Of a stretch of DNA of 64,000 nucleotides, positions 36,699-45,643 are shown piece by piece; the first letter of the stretch is position 1; each line of letters begins with the position of its first letter. The notes beneath the pieces were generated by a model, which searched no databases, was not told where the DNA came from, and was given only the letters and a program-made list of their open reading frames with translations. Where the stretch lies: contig NZ_KI391971.1 of NCBI RefSeq assembly GCF_000162475.2, forward strand, positions 870,901-934,900. The letters are read 5' to 3'. The position numbers and the translations under genes are program-made. The DNA comes from Granulicatella elegans ATCC 700633 (GTDB lineage Bacteria; Bacillota; Bacilli; Lactobacillales; Aerococcaceae).

Positions 36699-36847
36699 AA
36701 AAACAAGAATTACCATTCTACAGTGGCGGTGATAATCGGTCATGATTATCACTGAGGAAAATTTGAGACCAAGGCTAAAATTTTAGGCATGAGATCCGCA
36801 GCGGCTACTGCCGTCCTCACTGTAGCAATGGTAATTCTTGCTTTTTT
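36699..36847 (-). repeat. Structured intergenic element, copy G
   Basis: The outer arms AAAAACAAGAATTACCATTC and its near-complement enclose CAGTG/CACTG, as in copy F. On the minus strand, hairpin 1 is GGCA-GTAGCC-GCTGCGG-aTCTCA-TGCC, hairpin 2 is AATTTTAG-CCTTGGT-CTCAAATT with one broken pair, and hairpin 3 is GTGATAATC-atgacc-GATTATCAC. It is in sense to the yneF-like gene, 42 bases after its stop, and is followed on that strand by five T. Confidence 0.9.
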
Positions 36848-36853
36848 TGACGT

Positions 36854-36880
36854 AAAAAAAGAGCAGACATTGTCTACTCT
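36854..36880 (-). terminator. Terminator of the YneF-like gene
   Basis: On the minus strand AGAGTAGAC pairs with GTCTGCTCT and is followed by seven T. Confidence 0.8.
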
Positions 36881-36889
36881 TCTACTCAA

Positions 36890-37123
36890 TTATTTTTTAG
36901 CATTTTTCTTTGCTTGTGCTTTCATTGAAGCAGCAATTTGACGAACTTTTTGTTCGGATGGTTTTTGACCCATTTGAGTCATCATACTACGAATCATACT
37001 TTCATCAAATGGAGGATTTTCTAGAAAGTAATTCATCATTGTTTTACGTGCGATAAAGAATCCACCGATTGCTCCTAAGATGGCAGCTACAACGACGATT
37101 AAAATCCATACACCTGTACTCAT
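36890..37123 (-). CDS. yneF: YneF-like membrane protein (UPF0154)
   Basis: The 77-residue protein has one N-terminal membrane helix (GVWILIVVVAAILGAIGGFFIA), then the conserved MMNYFLENPPFDESMIRSMMTQMGQKPSEQK region that defines UPF0154, ending in a basic tail. The family is conserved in Bacilli, and its function is not known. It is transcribed alone. Confidence 0.88.
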   Translation of the reverse strand: MSTGVWILIVVVAAILGAIGGFFIARKTMMNYFLENPPFDESMIRSMMTQMGQKPSEQKVRQIAASMKAQAKKNAKK

Positions 37124-37242
37124 GCAAGTTCTCTCCCTTCATTGATCTACATTGCTATTGTACTAAATTATAACAATAATGAAAAGGCTTTTTGAAAATT
37201 TTGTAAAATTTGTACTTTTCTTCGTTTCTTTTACTGTATATT

Positions 37243-38205
37243 TTATAAGCCTTCTTCATCTATAATAATAGACATTTCCTCTGTATCCACCGTTACTTTT
37301 GCTCCAATAGTAATCGTAAATAATGGTTGTGTATGTGCAAAGTCTAAGTCGTACATCACCGGGATTTGTTTTAAGACTGGATATTTGTCTAATATATACA
37401 ATAATAACTCTTCAGTCATACGGCATTCTTTTGGAAATCTTCCAATTAGTACTGCTTTTGGATTTGGATAAGCTTGTAGTAATGCTGCCAAATTTCTGTC
37501 AAATTCAAAATAGTCTCCATCTTCTGATTTTTCAATAAAAAAGGCATACTCTTCTGGTTTTGGAGCATAAGGAGTTCCTCTTAATAATGAAAAGGTTGAT
37601 AAGTTTCCACCGATTGCAGTTGCAGTAGCTTTACCGTGGTTGTATACTTTCCATTTTGTAGGTTGAAATGTCATTGATGCATCTGGTAAATACCATGCAT
37701 TACTGCCCCATTTTTCACTTGGTGTTAATTGATACTGAGTATTGCTTAATGCTTTCAGCCATGATGCTGTTTGGTATTCTTGTAGTTCCTTCATTTTAAA
37801 GCTTGAATAAGATGGTCCCATATACGTTAGCAATCCTGTTTTTGCATAAATCGTATTTAAAATAGCAGTCGTATCGGAATATCCGCAAATAATTTTAGGA
37901 TGTTTCGTAATTAAATCATAGTTTAAATACGGAAGAAGTTCATTTGAATTAAATCCACCAATCGTTGCCAAAATGACATCTACTGTAGGATCCAAAAATG
38001 CATCATGTAAATCTTCAACACGACTCTGAATACTTGCAGAATCAAGTAAATCGTGTTCAAAATAATGCTTTGAATAGCTAACCTTAAATCCTAACTCTTC
38101 TAACGTTTCCTTAGCTGCCCTATTTGCTTCAAATCCTCCGACTCTTTCAATAGATGAAGACGGACTTAATACTCGAATATGCATTCCTTTTTGTAGTTTT
38201 TTCAT
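37243..38205 (-). CDS. S66-family LD-carboxypeptidase / MccF-like serine peptidase
   Basis: The 320-residue protein belongs to peptidase family S66, which cleaves cell-wall tetrapeptides or amide-linked adenylates such as microcin C. The nucleophile elbow is CGYSDTTAIL (serine at about residue 109), preceded by ILATIGGFNSNELLPYLNYD. A later Glu region (GGNLSTF...FIEKSEDGDY) and the C-terminal histidine in DFAHTQP complete the triad. Length and motif order are normal. It starts nine bases after the stop of a small DUF3841-like gene, which implies one operon. Confidence 0.85.
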   Translation of the reverse strand: MKKLQKGMHIRVLSPSSSIERVGGFEANRAAKETLEELGFKVSYSKHYFEHDLLDSASIQSRVEDLHDAFLDPTVDVILATIGGFNSNELLPYLNYDLITKHPKIICGYSDTTAILNTIYAKTGLLTYMGPSYSSFKMKELQEYQTASWLKALSNTQYQLTPSEKWGSNAWYLPDASMTFQPTKWKVYNHGKATATAIGGNLSTFSLLRGTPYAPKPEEYAFFIEKSEDGDYFEFDRNLAALLQAYPNPKAVLIGRFPKECRMTEELLLYILDKYPVLKQIPVMYDLDFAHTQPLFTITIGAKVTVDTEEMSIIIDEEGL

Positions 38206-38214
38206 ATCATCACC

Positions 38215-38781
38215 TCATTCTAATTCAAACATTGGATAAATATTTGTCACATTTTCATCTCTTAAAAATGGTACAAGCCCTTGAATAATGTAACTTGGAA
38301 ATACAGAAGGGTAAAACTTCCCTTGTTCTAACGCTTGAACAATCTGTAAGAAATCTTGCTCCGTATATGGTGGAACTAACATAAATGGTGGCATAATAAA
38401 TTGGAAGTCATTTAAATCCACAAACATTGGATTATAAATTCTTGGGAAATCAACTTCAATGACTACGTAATCATCTGATAAGAATCTCTTCCATAATCCT
38501 TTGACTGCGTCTTTATGTTCTCTCATATAAGTGACAAATTCTTCATAATCTTGGAAAAATGAAACACCTTTCTCCGTTCCTCTTGCAAAGGCAAATAACA
38601 CTCCTTCTAATTCAATATCATTCAATCGATTAAAGGAATCTGTTATAAACTCATATAACTCCGTCATTTCTTCATTCCCTTGTATATATTCACTTAATTG
38701 ACGTTTCGGAATATACATCCCTGTTTCCTCAATTGCTTTTAAAATTGCTCTTTTTTGAATGGTCCAAAATTTATATGTCAT
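38215..38781 (-). CDS. DUF3841-like protein
   Basis: The 188-residue soluble protein has the WTIQ motif at the very start and no membrane or signal segments, features shared with the DUF3841 family. The middle is rich in aromatic and acidic residues (DYEEFVTYMREH, LWKRFLSDDYVVIEVDFPRIYNP). No catalytic motif is evident and its function is unknown. It precedes the S66 peptidase gene. The family assignment is tentative. Confidence 0.55.
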   Translation of the reverse strand: MTYKFWTIQKRAILKAIEETGMYIPKRQLSEYIQGNEEMTELYEFITDSFNRLNDIELEGVLFAFARGTEKGVSFFQDYEEFVTYMREHKDAVKGLWKRFLSDDYVVIEVDFPRIYNPMFVDLNDFQFIMPPFMLVPPYTEQDFLQIVQALEQGKFYPSVFPSYIIQGLVPFLRDENVTNIYPMFELE

Positions 38782-38853
38782 GTATTTCTCCTAATCTTCT
38801 GGGGTTTATTTTTTTCTGGAAACTAGCAGTTCATTGATAGTGTCAGTTTCACT

Positions 38854-39336
38854 TTACAACTGAATCACGTGCGGTTCATATCCAATCTCTTTTAAGAAGG
38901 TAAACAAATCTTCCGTATTAACAAAAATCGTCTTCTCATTTGTATTTGGATGGAAGCACATTCGTTCTTCAGATACAATTTCTTGATCGAAATATACTTG
39001 AATATCTTTGTCTCTATTATTTAATAAGCCAAATGGAGATACAGTTCCTGGTAGGAGCATCATTTTATCATTTAACGTTTCAGCTGAAGCCATTTTGATT
39101 CGATTTTCTTCTACGATTTCTTTAAAAACATCCATATCTAATCGTTTTGCATCATCTATAATGACTAAGTAAAAATTTCTCTTTTTCTTATTTGTTAAAA
39201 ACATTGTCTTTGTACGAACACCTTCAATTCCTTCAATAAAACGATCTGCTTGTTCTGTTGTTAGTACAGGTTCATGTTCTACAATTTGAAATGGAATGCC
39301 TAATTCATTTAATTGATCTACTACTTTTTGATACAT
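38854..39336 (-). CDS. YbaK/ProX-type aminoacyl-tRNA deacylase
   Basis: The 160-residue protein has the YbaK/ProRS-editing fold. Conserved stretches are FQIVEHEPVLTTEQAD, then GVRTKTMFLTNKKKRNFYLVII with the central lysine, and GTVSPFGLLNN. These freestanding proteins clear mischarged Ala-tRNA(Pro) or Cys-tRNA(Pro); the TKTMFLTNKK form is closest to the PrdX/ProXp-ala branch. It is transcribed alone, divergent from the ferrochelatase gene. Confidence 0.82.
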   Translation of the reverse strand: MYQKVVDQLNELGIPFQIVEHEPVLTTEQADRFIEGIEGVRTKTMFLTNKKKRNFYLVIIDDAKRLDMDVFKEIVEENRIKMASAETLNDKMMLLPGTVSPFGLLNNRDKDIQVYFDQEIVSEERMCFHPNTNEKTIFVNTEDLFTFLKEIGYEPHVIQL

Positions 39337-39465
39337 AGAAACCCCCCCTTATCATTTGTTTTCTTTATTATAAACTCTTCGTATACTGCTTTTCAATGTA
39401 TACTACTATGCAGATGAGCTAAATCATGTTATGATGATAAAAAATTCACATAGGAAAGTGGTTAT

Positions 39466-40563
39466 ATGACAAAAAAAGCAATTTTACTTATGACATTTGG
39501 TACACCTGAAGGATATACTTTTGAAGATATCGCAAGATTTTTTACAAATATTCGACGTGGTGTTCGGCCAACGGATCAAGAAATCCAACACTTGTATGAC
39601 AACTACCAAAAAATTGGCGGAAGTCCTCTACAAGAAATTTCGAAACAGCAAGCCGCAAAATTACAAGAACGCCTACAAGGAGAATATACGGTTTATTTTG
39701 CTAATAAATTCTCCTCTCCATTCATTCCAGAAGTCGTTAAACAAATGGAACAAGACGGAATCGAAGAATGCCTTGGCTTAGCTCTTGAACCCCATTACTC
39801 TTACTACTCCATTTATGGATATGAGAAATTCATCGAAAGTAAAACCATTCGTTTCCACATGGTAAAAGATTGGTATCATAATCCAAACTTACTACAATTT
39901 TGGGAAAATGAAATCAAAAAGATTTTAACCGAAGACGTTAAAGAAGACAGCTTTAAAGTCGTCTTCTCAGCACATAGCGTACCCGTTATTGCATTGGAAT
40001 TCGAAGATCCTTATATCGACCAAATTTATAAGAATGGACAAATCATTGCAGAAAGATTGGGCTTGGAAAAACATCAGTACACTCATACATGGCAAAGCGA
40101 AAGTGATATTGGACTACCATGGATGAAACCAGACGTTCTAGAATACTTAAGAGAACAAACGGAACACCCTGAACATTATATCTTCATTCCAATTAGCTTT
40201 ATTAGCGAACATATCGAAGTTTTATACGACAATGATATCGAATGTAAGGACTTATGCGATGAGTTTGGCGTACATTATCACAGACCACCAATGCCAGATA
40301 CTCATCCACTCTTAGTAGAAGCCTTATACGAAACTGTTCGAGCTCACGAAACAGAAAGTTTCACTCTTAAAACACATGAAGAAGAAACACTGGATGAAAT
40401 GTTACCACCAGAAACATCAAAAGACATTCTAGAACAAGAATCTGATATTCAAATGCCGGAATTTGTAAAGAAATTAATCGCTAAAAAAGGCAGAGAGAAT
40501 GTTAAAATGCCTGAGTTCGTCAAACGTATGTTAGAACAACGTGCAAAACAGAAAAAACAATAA
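39466..40563 (+). CDS. hemH: Ferrochelatase with repeated C-terminal tail
   Basis: The enzyme inserts iron into a porphyrin to make haem; the Gram-positive form acts on coproporphyrin III. The 365-residue protein shows [16 protein letters not shown] near residue 50, the catalytic histidine H170 in FSAHSVPV, and E248 in [11 protein letters not shown]. Relatives are about 310 residues long. Here about 60 extra residues follow, charged and ending in two 18-residue tandem repeats that start MPEFVKKL (330) and MPEFVKRM (348). No other haem-synthesis gene is in the window, so the porphyrin source is not clear from this region. Confidence 0.92.
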   Translation: MTKKAILLMTFGTPEGYTFEDIARFFTNIRRGVRPTDQEIQHLYDNYQKIGGSPLQEISKQQAAKLQERLQGEYTVYFANKFSSPFIPEVVKQMEQDGIEECLGLALEPHYSYYSIYGYEKFIESKTIRFHMVKDWYHNPNLLQFWENEIKKILTEDVKEDSFKVVFSAHSVPVIALEFEDPYIDQIYKNGQIIAERLGLEKHQYTHTWQSESDIGLPWMKPDVLEYLREQTEHPEHYIFIPISFISEHIEVLYDNDIECKDLCDEFGVHYHRPPMPDTHPLLVEALYETVRAHETESFTLKTHEEETLDEMLPPETSKDILEQESDIQMPEFVKKLIAKKGRENVKMPEFVKRMLEQRAKQKKQ

Positions 40564-40572
40564 GACATAAAG

Positions 40573-40613
40573 AACCCTGCACCCAAAACTCTATACTTTT
40601 GGGTGCAGGGTTT
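40573..40613 (+). terminator. Terminator of hemH
   Basis: A 16-bp perfect stem starting AACCCTGCACCC is followed by TTT. Confidence 0.8.
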
Positions 40614-40631
40614 CATCATTTATATGATTAT

Positions 40632-41000
40632 CTATCCCTCGAATTCAATACCTTTTAATCGTAAATTCTCGATACATTCCTGAAGATATGCTTCATTATG
40701 TTCTTTATAAATTGGGGTGCTTATCTCTATTTCCTCAAGATTAACGTAACTTTCTGCAATCTTCCCACGATAATTCTTATCTCGCCACTCAGTTGCTACT
40801 TTGTAGCCTCTACTACTCATCTCATCCATAATCAATGTATGATAACAAAATAGATGATAAGGAGAATATAAAAATACATAATCGACTGTTTTATGTTTTT
40901 TATTCCATCCATTTCCCCTAAGTGCACAACATTCTCTATGCTGCCCTAACAATTGATTCTTAGGTAATTTTGGTATCATTTGCTCATGCCATAATCTCAT
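40632..41000 (-). CDS. Pyrimidine-dimer DNA glycosylase-like protein (PF03013/TIGR02328 type)
   Basis: The 122-residue protein starts MRLWHEQMIPKLPKNQLLGQHRECCALRG-like, which is the signature of the small family related to T4 endonuclease V. In T4 the N-terminal amine and a nearby glutamate are catalytic; here GQHRECCALRGNGW follows at the matching region. A further stretch, VFLYSPYHLFCYHTLIMDEM, is conserved. The gene overlaps the end of a DUF1722 gene by 17 bases, so the two are co-translated and probably act in the same DNA-repair context. Activity is inferred. Confidence 0.72.
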   Translation of the reverse strand: MRLWHEQMIPKLPKNQLLGQHRECCALRGNGWNKKHKTVDYVFLYSPYHLFCYHTLIMDEMSSRGYKVATEWRDKNYRGKIAESYVNLEEIEISTPIYKEHNEAYLQECIENLRLKGIEFEG

Positions 41001-41388
41001 CTTGTTCTCCTGTTATTAACGTTGATTGTTGTAAATAGTGATTGGGGTATTTCTCTAATAAAGTATGGATATAATGAATGATAGAACTTTGATCACTTAC
41101 TCCAGTTCTATACTCCTCCAGTAAACGAAACAATTCATCTTTTTCGACTTTTTCAGCTGTATGTTTAAAATAGCCCCATACATGGAGAATCGCATTATGA
41201 AAATCTTTTTTACTTTCTTTTAGCTCATTTACTTTATTGATTTTTTGAAGTAACACTTCTAACTCTACTTCTGTTTCTTTTAAATATTCTCTGATTTCCA
41301 AATAAACTTTATAAGATTTACTTAATACGTAATATTTATTTCTTGCCCATATCTGTTCACATTGCTTTCGGATAGGTTTTTGATTCAC
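40984..41388 (-). CDS. DUF1722 (YbgA-like) protein
   Basis: GTG at 41388 is seven bases after GGAG and is chosen as start; a longer frame begins inside the SD. The 134-residue protein follows DUF1722: EQIWARNKYYVLSKSYKVYLEIREYL, then ILHVWGYFKHTAEKVEKDELFRLLEEYRTG, ending with a HYLQQSTL motif. YbgA-like proteins are often fused or adjacent to photolyases or other DNA-repair genes. The overlapping glycosylase-like gene downstream fits that pattern. No catalytic role is known. Confidence 0.75.
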   Translation of the reverse strand: MNQKPIRKQCEQIWARNKYYVLSKSYKVYLEIREYLKETEVELEVLLQKINKVNELKESKKDFHNAILHVWGYFKHTAEKVEKDELFRLLEEYRTGVSDQSSIIHYIHTLLEKYPNHYLQQSTLITGEQDEIMA

Positions 41389-41516
41389 TTTACAACTCCT
41401 TTCAAACACCAAAAAATTAAATAGTAGTTATCTTCTTGCATCATTATAGCATTGAAGGTCTAATTCAGGAAATTTATGAACTTTTTTATATAATTATTTC
41501 TGATTTAACAAAAATA

Positions 41517-41554
41517 CTCGCCTGATTGTATGTATGATGCTACGATTGGGCGAG
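41517..41554 (-). terminator. Probable terminator of the GIY-YIG gene
   Basis: On the minus strand CTCGCC pairs with GGCGAG across a 26-base loop and is followed by TATTTTTGTT. The long loop makes this a moderate call. Confidence 0.5.
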
Positions 41555-41577
41555 GGTGGATATTCTTTGTAGTAATA

Positions 41578-42465
41578 CTAGGATTCTAAATTTTCTAATT
41601 CTTTAAGAGTCATTCCATTTTCATCTCTCCAGTCTACTCTTCCATTTGTTTGCATTCCTAATACAAATGCTGCTGCATAGGACGGACTGTTAAATAATAA
41701 TTTTTTAGTCAATTTTCCATTGAAGATTTCTTTATTTGCTTTACATTTAGTTCTCAGTTCTTTAATTGCTAGTGGTATAGCTTCAGAATCAATTTCTTCA
41801 ATCATACTATCTTTTAAAACAACAAAACCTTCATTAGTTCTAATACAGGATGCTTGAATTAATTTCTGAGATTTTTTACTTTTTCTTGAAAGATAGAATT
41901 TAGCTTTTATTATATCTTCTACAATAATTTTCTCTTTTGAAGTAAGGAATGGAATAAATACTTTATAGCCTAAAACTCCTAATACCATCTTTGAATATTC
42001 AATAAACTCTTCAAGTTCAGATTCTTTTTCTTCTGTAACATTACCAATATTTGGTTCATTTCCATTTCTAACTTTATATCTACCAGTTTCTAATGCGATA
42101 TTCGTAAATCTATTTTCAAGATAACTTATCTCCGTTGGTCCAAAAGAATTATTTTGAGTTGTTAAAATAACTACTTCACTAAAATATTTATTGTCTTTTA
42201 AATGTTCTAACACACGAAACAGAACACCTTCTCCATTTTTTCGAGTAGTTGCTTGTCCAATATAGACTTCATCCTCACCGTTTTCATTCTTATCTATTAG
42301 CAAATAAACGCCACTTTGCTTTAAATCTTGGCGTTCTTTGGATTTTTCTAAATAAAATCGTGGAATTTTATAAGCTAAACCAGTCCAATTAGAAAGTGTA
42401 CATTTAATTCTTCCTGTTACTTCTCCATCAATTAGAAAAAGATTAAAATTCTTCCCTAAGTTCAT
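41578..42465 (-). CDS. GIY-YIG nuclease-like protein with DUF4357 domain
   Basis: The 295-residue protein has a GIY-YIG domain in the middle: GVYLLIDKNENGEDEVYIGQ (about residues 52-71), then the arginine of VLFRVLEHL and a glutamate-containing stretch. The C-terminal 60 residues (LFNSPSYAAAFVLGMQTNGRVDWRDENGMTLKEL) match DUF4357, which often ends restriction-like GIY-YIG proteins. The role could be in defence or DNA processing. The ATG at 42465 is used since the upstream TTG codons overlap the SD. It lies near a PD-(D/E)XK gene in the same orientation. Confidence 0.75.
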   Translation of the reverse strand: MNLGKNFNLFLIDGEVTGRIKCTLSNWTGLAYKIPRFYLEKSKERQDLKQSGVYLLIDKNENGEDEVYIGQATTRKNGEGVLFRVLEHLKDNKYFSEVVILTTQNNSFGPTEISYLENRFTNIALETGRYKVRNGNEPNIGNVTEEKESELEEFIEYSKMVLGVLGYKVFIPFLTSKEKIIVEDIIKAKFYLSRKSKKSQKLIQASCIRTNEGFVVLKDSMIEEIDSEAIPLAIKELRTKCKANKEIFNGKLTKKLLFNSPSYAAAFVLGMQTNGRVDWRDENGMTLKELENLES

Positions 42466-42572
42466 CTTCAACAAGTCCTTTATCGTTTATTTTTTTCCAT
42501 ATCTATTTCCACTAACTTAATAAATATTTCTAACATCTTCGAAAACTTATCATTTTCTACAATAATTTCTTC

Positions 42573-43700
42573 CTACTCTCCAAACGTCAAACCGTTCTTA
42601 ATCTTCTCTTCCGCAATTCTCATTTGCTTTATTAACTCATCAATAATGGCATCATAGCTAAAGTCCTCTATTTTCCAATATTGATAACAATGGCAATATT
42701 TAGCTGTAATATTCCCATACTTACAATAATTGTTTCTCATTTTAGAAGTGCGACCTTGTTTTGAGATTTTTTCTGCAAAATTTCTCTTGAAGTAATCGCA
42801 ATCGTATAGTTTTTCAATCACTACTTTTTCATGATAATTGCCTTCTTGCGAAGCCCCTCCATAAATTCTGAATTGGTCTCCTTCTATCTGTACGCCAATC
42901 ATTCCAATTTCTTTTGTTGGATCTCCATCGATTCTTTGAGAGAACACGATACTGAGGGTTGGTTTCTTATGGTTGAAGCTGAGTCCGCAAACTGGTTTTA
43001 CCCAATCTTTATACGCTTCAAAAGTTAGTCGTTTATTAATTTCTTCCATAAATTCTGACCCTTTTAGTTTTACATAAATATCAGAATAACGGATTTTTTC
43101 TAAGTCTTTATCTCCAATGATATATTTGCCTTTATTTTGCTCCATTTTGCTTTGGAATAAGTCATAGAGTACTTCGATATCTTCCGCATATTGTTGGATA
43201 TAGTCTGCAAAATCCATTGTTGCATGTACTTCTTGGATATTCATGATTCGTTTAGCAATTTCATGGTAACTTAAGAATAACCATTTTCCTAATTCTTGGA
43301 TATCTAGTGATGCATATAATCCTGTCAGAATTCCTGTAATCGATAAGTCTTGTTTTCCTAATTCTTCTTCATATCTCATCAATTGTTCTTTTGTTGGAAT
43401 GGACTTAATTTTATTTTCAATAATCAGTACTTCTGTTTCATTGGCTTTATTTTTATAAGTAATCGTTAAATCCACATGTTTCTTTTCTCGTTCGACTGAG
43501 ATGAATGTACATCCGTTTTGATAAAAATCAGGGATAAATACTTCGATAAATGGATGTTTTCCTTCGACTTCTTGTTCTAGTATCCATGCCCAAAAATTAG
43601 AATGAGATAATTCCTTCCCACTTAAGGAGATGGCAAATAATGGGGAACGATTGAGTCGTTGTAATTGTTCTTCTATGATACTTGTTGTTTTCTTTTTCAT
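42573..43700 (-). CDS. PD-(D/E)XK nuclease superfamily protein
   Basis: The 375-residue protein shows the core nuclease signature VDLTITYKNKANETEVLIIENKIKS, with Asp, Glu and Lys in the D-(15)-ExK pattern (about residues 77-98), followed by TKEQLMRYEEEL, as in the PDDEXK_4-type family. The N-terminal SHSNFWAWILE also fits. The C-terminal half has no recognised domain. Such proteins are common near restriction and defence genes. The neighbouring GIY-YIG gene may belong to the same unit. Confidence 0.75.
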   Translation of the reverse strand: MKKKTTSIIEEQLQRLNRSPLFAISLSGKELSHSNFWAWILEQEVEGKHPFIEVFIPDFYQNGCTFISVEREKKHVDLTITYKNKANETEVLIIENKIKSIPTKEQLMRYEEELGKQDLSITGILTGLYASLDIQELGKWLFLSYHEIAKRIMNIQEVHATMDFADYIQQYAEDIEVLYDLFQSKMEQNKGKYIIGDKDLEKIRYSDIYVKLKGSEFMEEINKRLTFEAYKDWVKPVCGLSFNHKKPTLSIVFSQRIDGDPTKEIGMIGVQIEGDQFRIYGGASQEGNYHEKVVIEKLYDCDYFKRNFAEKISKQGRTSKMRNNYCKYGNITAKYCHCYQYWKIEDFSYDAIIDELIKQMRIAEEKIKNGLTFGE

Positions 43701-43941
43701 GTCATTATCCTTTAACTGTTGTTAGTACCTTAACGTTAACATAGTCAATGTTCAATTTCAATGAATGATGCAAAGACTAGTTGCCAGTAATATTTCTTAT
43801 TTTCACCTTTTTGAGTGATGTCAAAGTATGGTTTATAGTTATTATTCAATTAGTACTACAACTTTCCCAAATTTCTTCTGTGCATCTTCCGACTATTTAC
43901 GATACAATAAACCTGAAAATACGAATAAAGGTAGTGATAAT

Positions 43942-44130
43942 ATGAAAATAGAAGAATTTGATACTGTTCTTTTAAAAGATGGACAAACTGCAGCAATTGT
44001 AGATAAATTAAGCGAAGATACGTTTATAGCTGACATTGGAGACTCTCCTGAAGACTGGGATACGGTTACTATTACAATCGATGAAATTGAAAAAGTAGTT
44101 TATAGAAATGAAAAATCTATTGATAGGTGA
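43942..44130 (+). CDS. DUF4926-like small protein
   Basis: The 62-residue acidic protein begins MKIEEFDTVLLKDGQTAAIVDKL, a beta-rich pattern close to DUF4926. ATG at 43942 is placed after AAAGGTAG; the frame extends upstream with no SD. It overlaps the following CPCC gene by four bases (GTGA), indicating coupling. DUF4926 proteins are often found in toxin or immunity clusters, but nothing here proves that role. The 241-base gap upstream holds no other feature I can support. Confidence 0.6.
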   Translation: MKIEEFDTVLLKDGQTAAIVDKLSEDTFIADIGDSPEDWDTVTITIDEIEKVVYRNEKSIDR

Positions 44131-44348
44131 TATTGATTTTGAATAAGAGTCTAAAAGAGAATTTAATAATCATTAATGGTGACGAATATGTACATTGTCC
44201 AGTATGCGGAACTATTACTGCGGTATATGATATATGTGATACGTGCCAATGGCAGAATACTGGTGAAACAAATATTGATGGAGGTCCTAATATTATGAGT
44301 TTAGCGGAAGCTAAAGAAGCATACGCAAAAGGCTTACCGATAACATAA
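44127..44348 (+). CDS. Cysteine-rich CPCC-domain small protein
   Basis: The 73-residue protein has two CxxC pairs, HCPVCG and CDTCQW, likely a zinc ribbon, followed by GGPNIMSLAEAKEAYAKG. This order matches the Cys-rich CPCC family, seen in polymorphic-toxin immunity neighbourhoods. The GTG start overlaps the previous stop; downstream TTG codons are also possible. No function is established. Confidence 0.7.
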   Translation: MILILNKSLKENLIIINGDEYVHCPVCGTITAVYDICDTCQWQNTGETNIDGGPNIMSLAEAKEAYAKGLPIT

Positions 44349-44380
44349 ACAAGCCCCTAGTTGATTCTAGGAGCTTGTTT
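44348..44380 (+). terminator. Terminator of the DUF4926-CPCC pair
   Basis: AACAAGC-c-CCTAG pairs with CTAGG-a-GCTTGTT and is followed by TTT. Confidence 0.75.
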
Positions 44381-44471
44381 TATATACAATCCATTTTTAT
44401 TTAACAGTATTAACCTTTATTGTTACCAATAGTATTAGTATGATTTATTTTGTTTCATCTTTTCTTTCAAT

Positions 44472-44774
44472 CTAAAATACCCATAAATTAAATATTAAAA
44501 CTAAATGAAGCAGCAATCTAATAATATGATGCGACATATGTACTTTCTTAAGACTTTCCTTTCTATCCACAAAAAACATGAACGAAATCAATAACAACAA
44601 ACAGGAAATTACTACTTTAATAATGATATTCGTATAAAAGAGATGAATCCCTGCAAAGAATGTTAACAATACAACTAGTAGAATTGAAGGAATAGATATT
44701 CCTAACTCATTTTTATAAGCAAAAAATGCTAACATACATAACATTAAACTGTAGACAAAAAGTGTGATGTTCAT
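44472..44774 (-). CDS. Small four-helix membrane protein, unknown
   Basis: The 100-residue product has four hydrophobic segments with short loops (for example YKNELG and VDRKESLKK) and no recognised family. It lies 26 bases after the AbiEii toxin gene in the same orientation and has a GGAGG-type SD (AAGGAGGTAAG), so it is probably expressed, perhaps with the AbiE pair. A link to phage defence is speculation. Confidence 0.5.
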   Translation of the reverse strand: MNITLFVYSLMLCMLAFFAYKNELGISIPSILLVVLLTFFAGIHLFYTNIIIKVVISCLLLLISFMFFVDRKESLKKVHMSHHIIRLLLHLVLIFNLWVF

Positions 44775-44800
44775 AACTACTTACCTCCTTATTTTCTCAA

Positions 44801-45643
44801 TTAATATTTTTCAAGAATAGAACCAATTTCCTCATAGATAGAAATTGTATCATCGAACGAAATCTCATTAGCATATGGATTATTTTGAATATATTTATCC
44901 CACAAATTCTTAAGAGAATTGCTTTGATAAAATAATTTTACTATCTCTTTATATTGTAATACTAAAGAAAAAGAGTTTCTTTGCTGACTAGTCAGTGTTA
45001 TAGCTTCCTTGAGTACATTTCTATCAATCTTACTTTTATAGAGTTTATATAACATATACAAATCATAAAAATCTCTGGCTCTTGTGGTTGTAATATTTCT
45101 ACTTGAAATTGTTTCGAATTTTTCAGCAATAATAGTTTCAATTGTATATGTTAAAATTGAAATACTACCTTCCTCTAAAATTTTCTCATAAGAATATTGT
45201 ATTTCTTTCGGAGTAATAATATCTCCAGTTGTTATATCAATATTTAAATTTGCATTAATTTTTCCGTATCTACATGATATTGTAGCACAAAAATCTTCAT
45301 ACAAATCTTCTTTTCTAATACGTTCTAATTTTATTAAACGATATACAATATCTGCATCAATAGTTATTTCTAGTATTTCGTAAAGAATTTTTGAAATATT
45401 CTCTTCATTTATTGGAAGTCCTCTAATAGTTGTATCCATATCTAGTGTACTTCTCATTTCAACGCCTATTAATGAAGAAATTAACAAACCTCCTTTCAAA
45501 ATAATATGATTCTTGTATTTAGATTTAGAAATTTTCTCAAGTATCCCTTCAAACAGACACATTTGTAGTAAAGAATTTGCATTTACACCAGTTTTCTTAG
45601 TTATATTTCTTATTGCTCCTTTAATTTGTTCTGATGTCTTCAT
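44801..45643 (-). CDS. abiEii: AbiEii-family nucleotidyltransferase toxin
   Basis: AbiEii toxins are nucleotidyltransferases that stop growth, for phage exclusion or plasmid maintenance. The 280-residue protein shows KNHIILKGGLLISSLIG, then the catalytic RSTLDMDTTIRG (the DxD of the polymerase-beta fold), then NLNIDITTGD and ETIIAEKFETISSR...RARDFYDLYML, all standard for the family. The start overlaps the antitoxin stop by four bases (ATGA). With all motifs intact the toxin should be active. Confidence 0.92.
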   Translation of the reverse strand: MKTSEQIKGAIRNITKKTGVNANSLLQMCLFEGILEKISKSKYKNHIILKGGLLISSLIGVEMRSTLDMDTTIRGLPINEENISKILYEILEITIDADIVYRLIKLERIRKEDLYEDFCATISCRYGKINANLNIDITTGDIITPKEIQYSYEKILEEGSISILTYTIETIIAEKFETISSRNITTTRARDFYDLYMLYKLYKSKIDRNVLKEAITLTSQQRNSFSLVLQYKEIVKLFYQSNSLKNLWDKYIQNNPYANEISFDDTISIYEEIGSILEKY

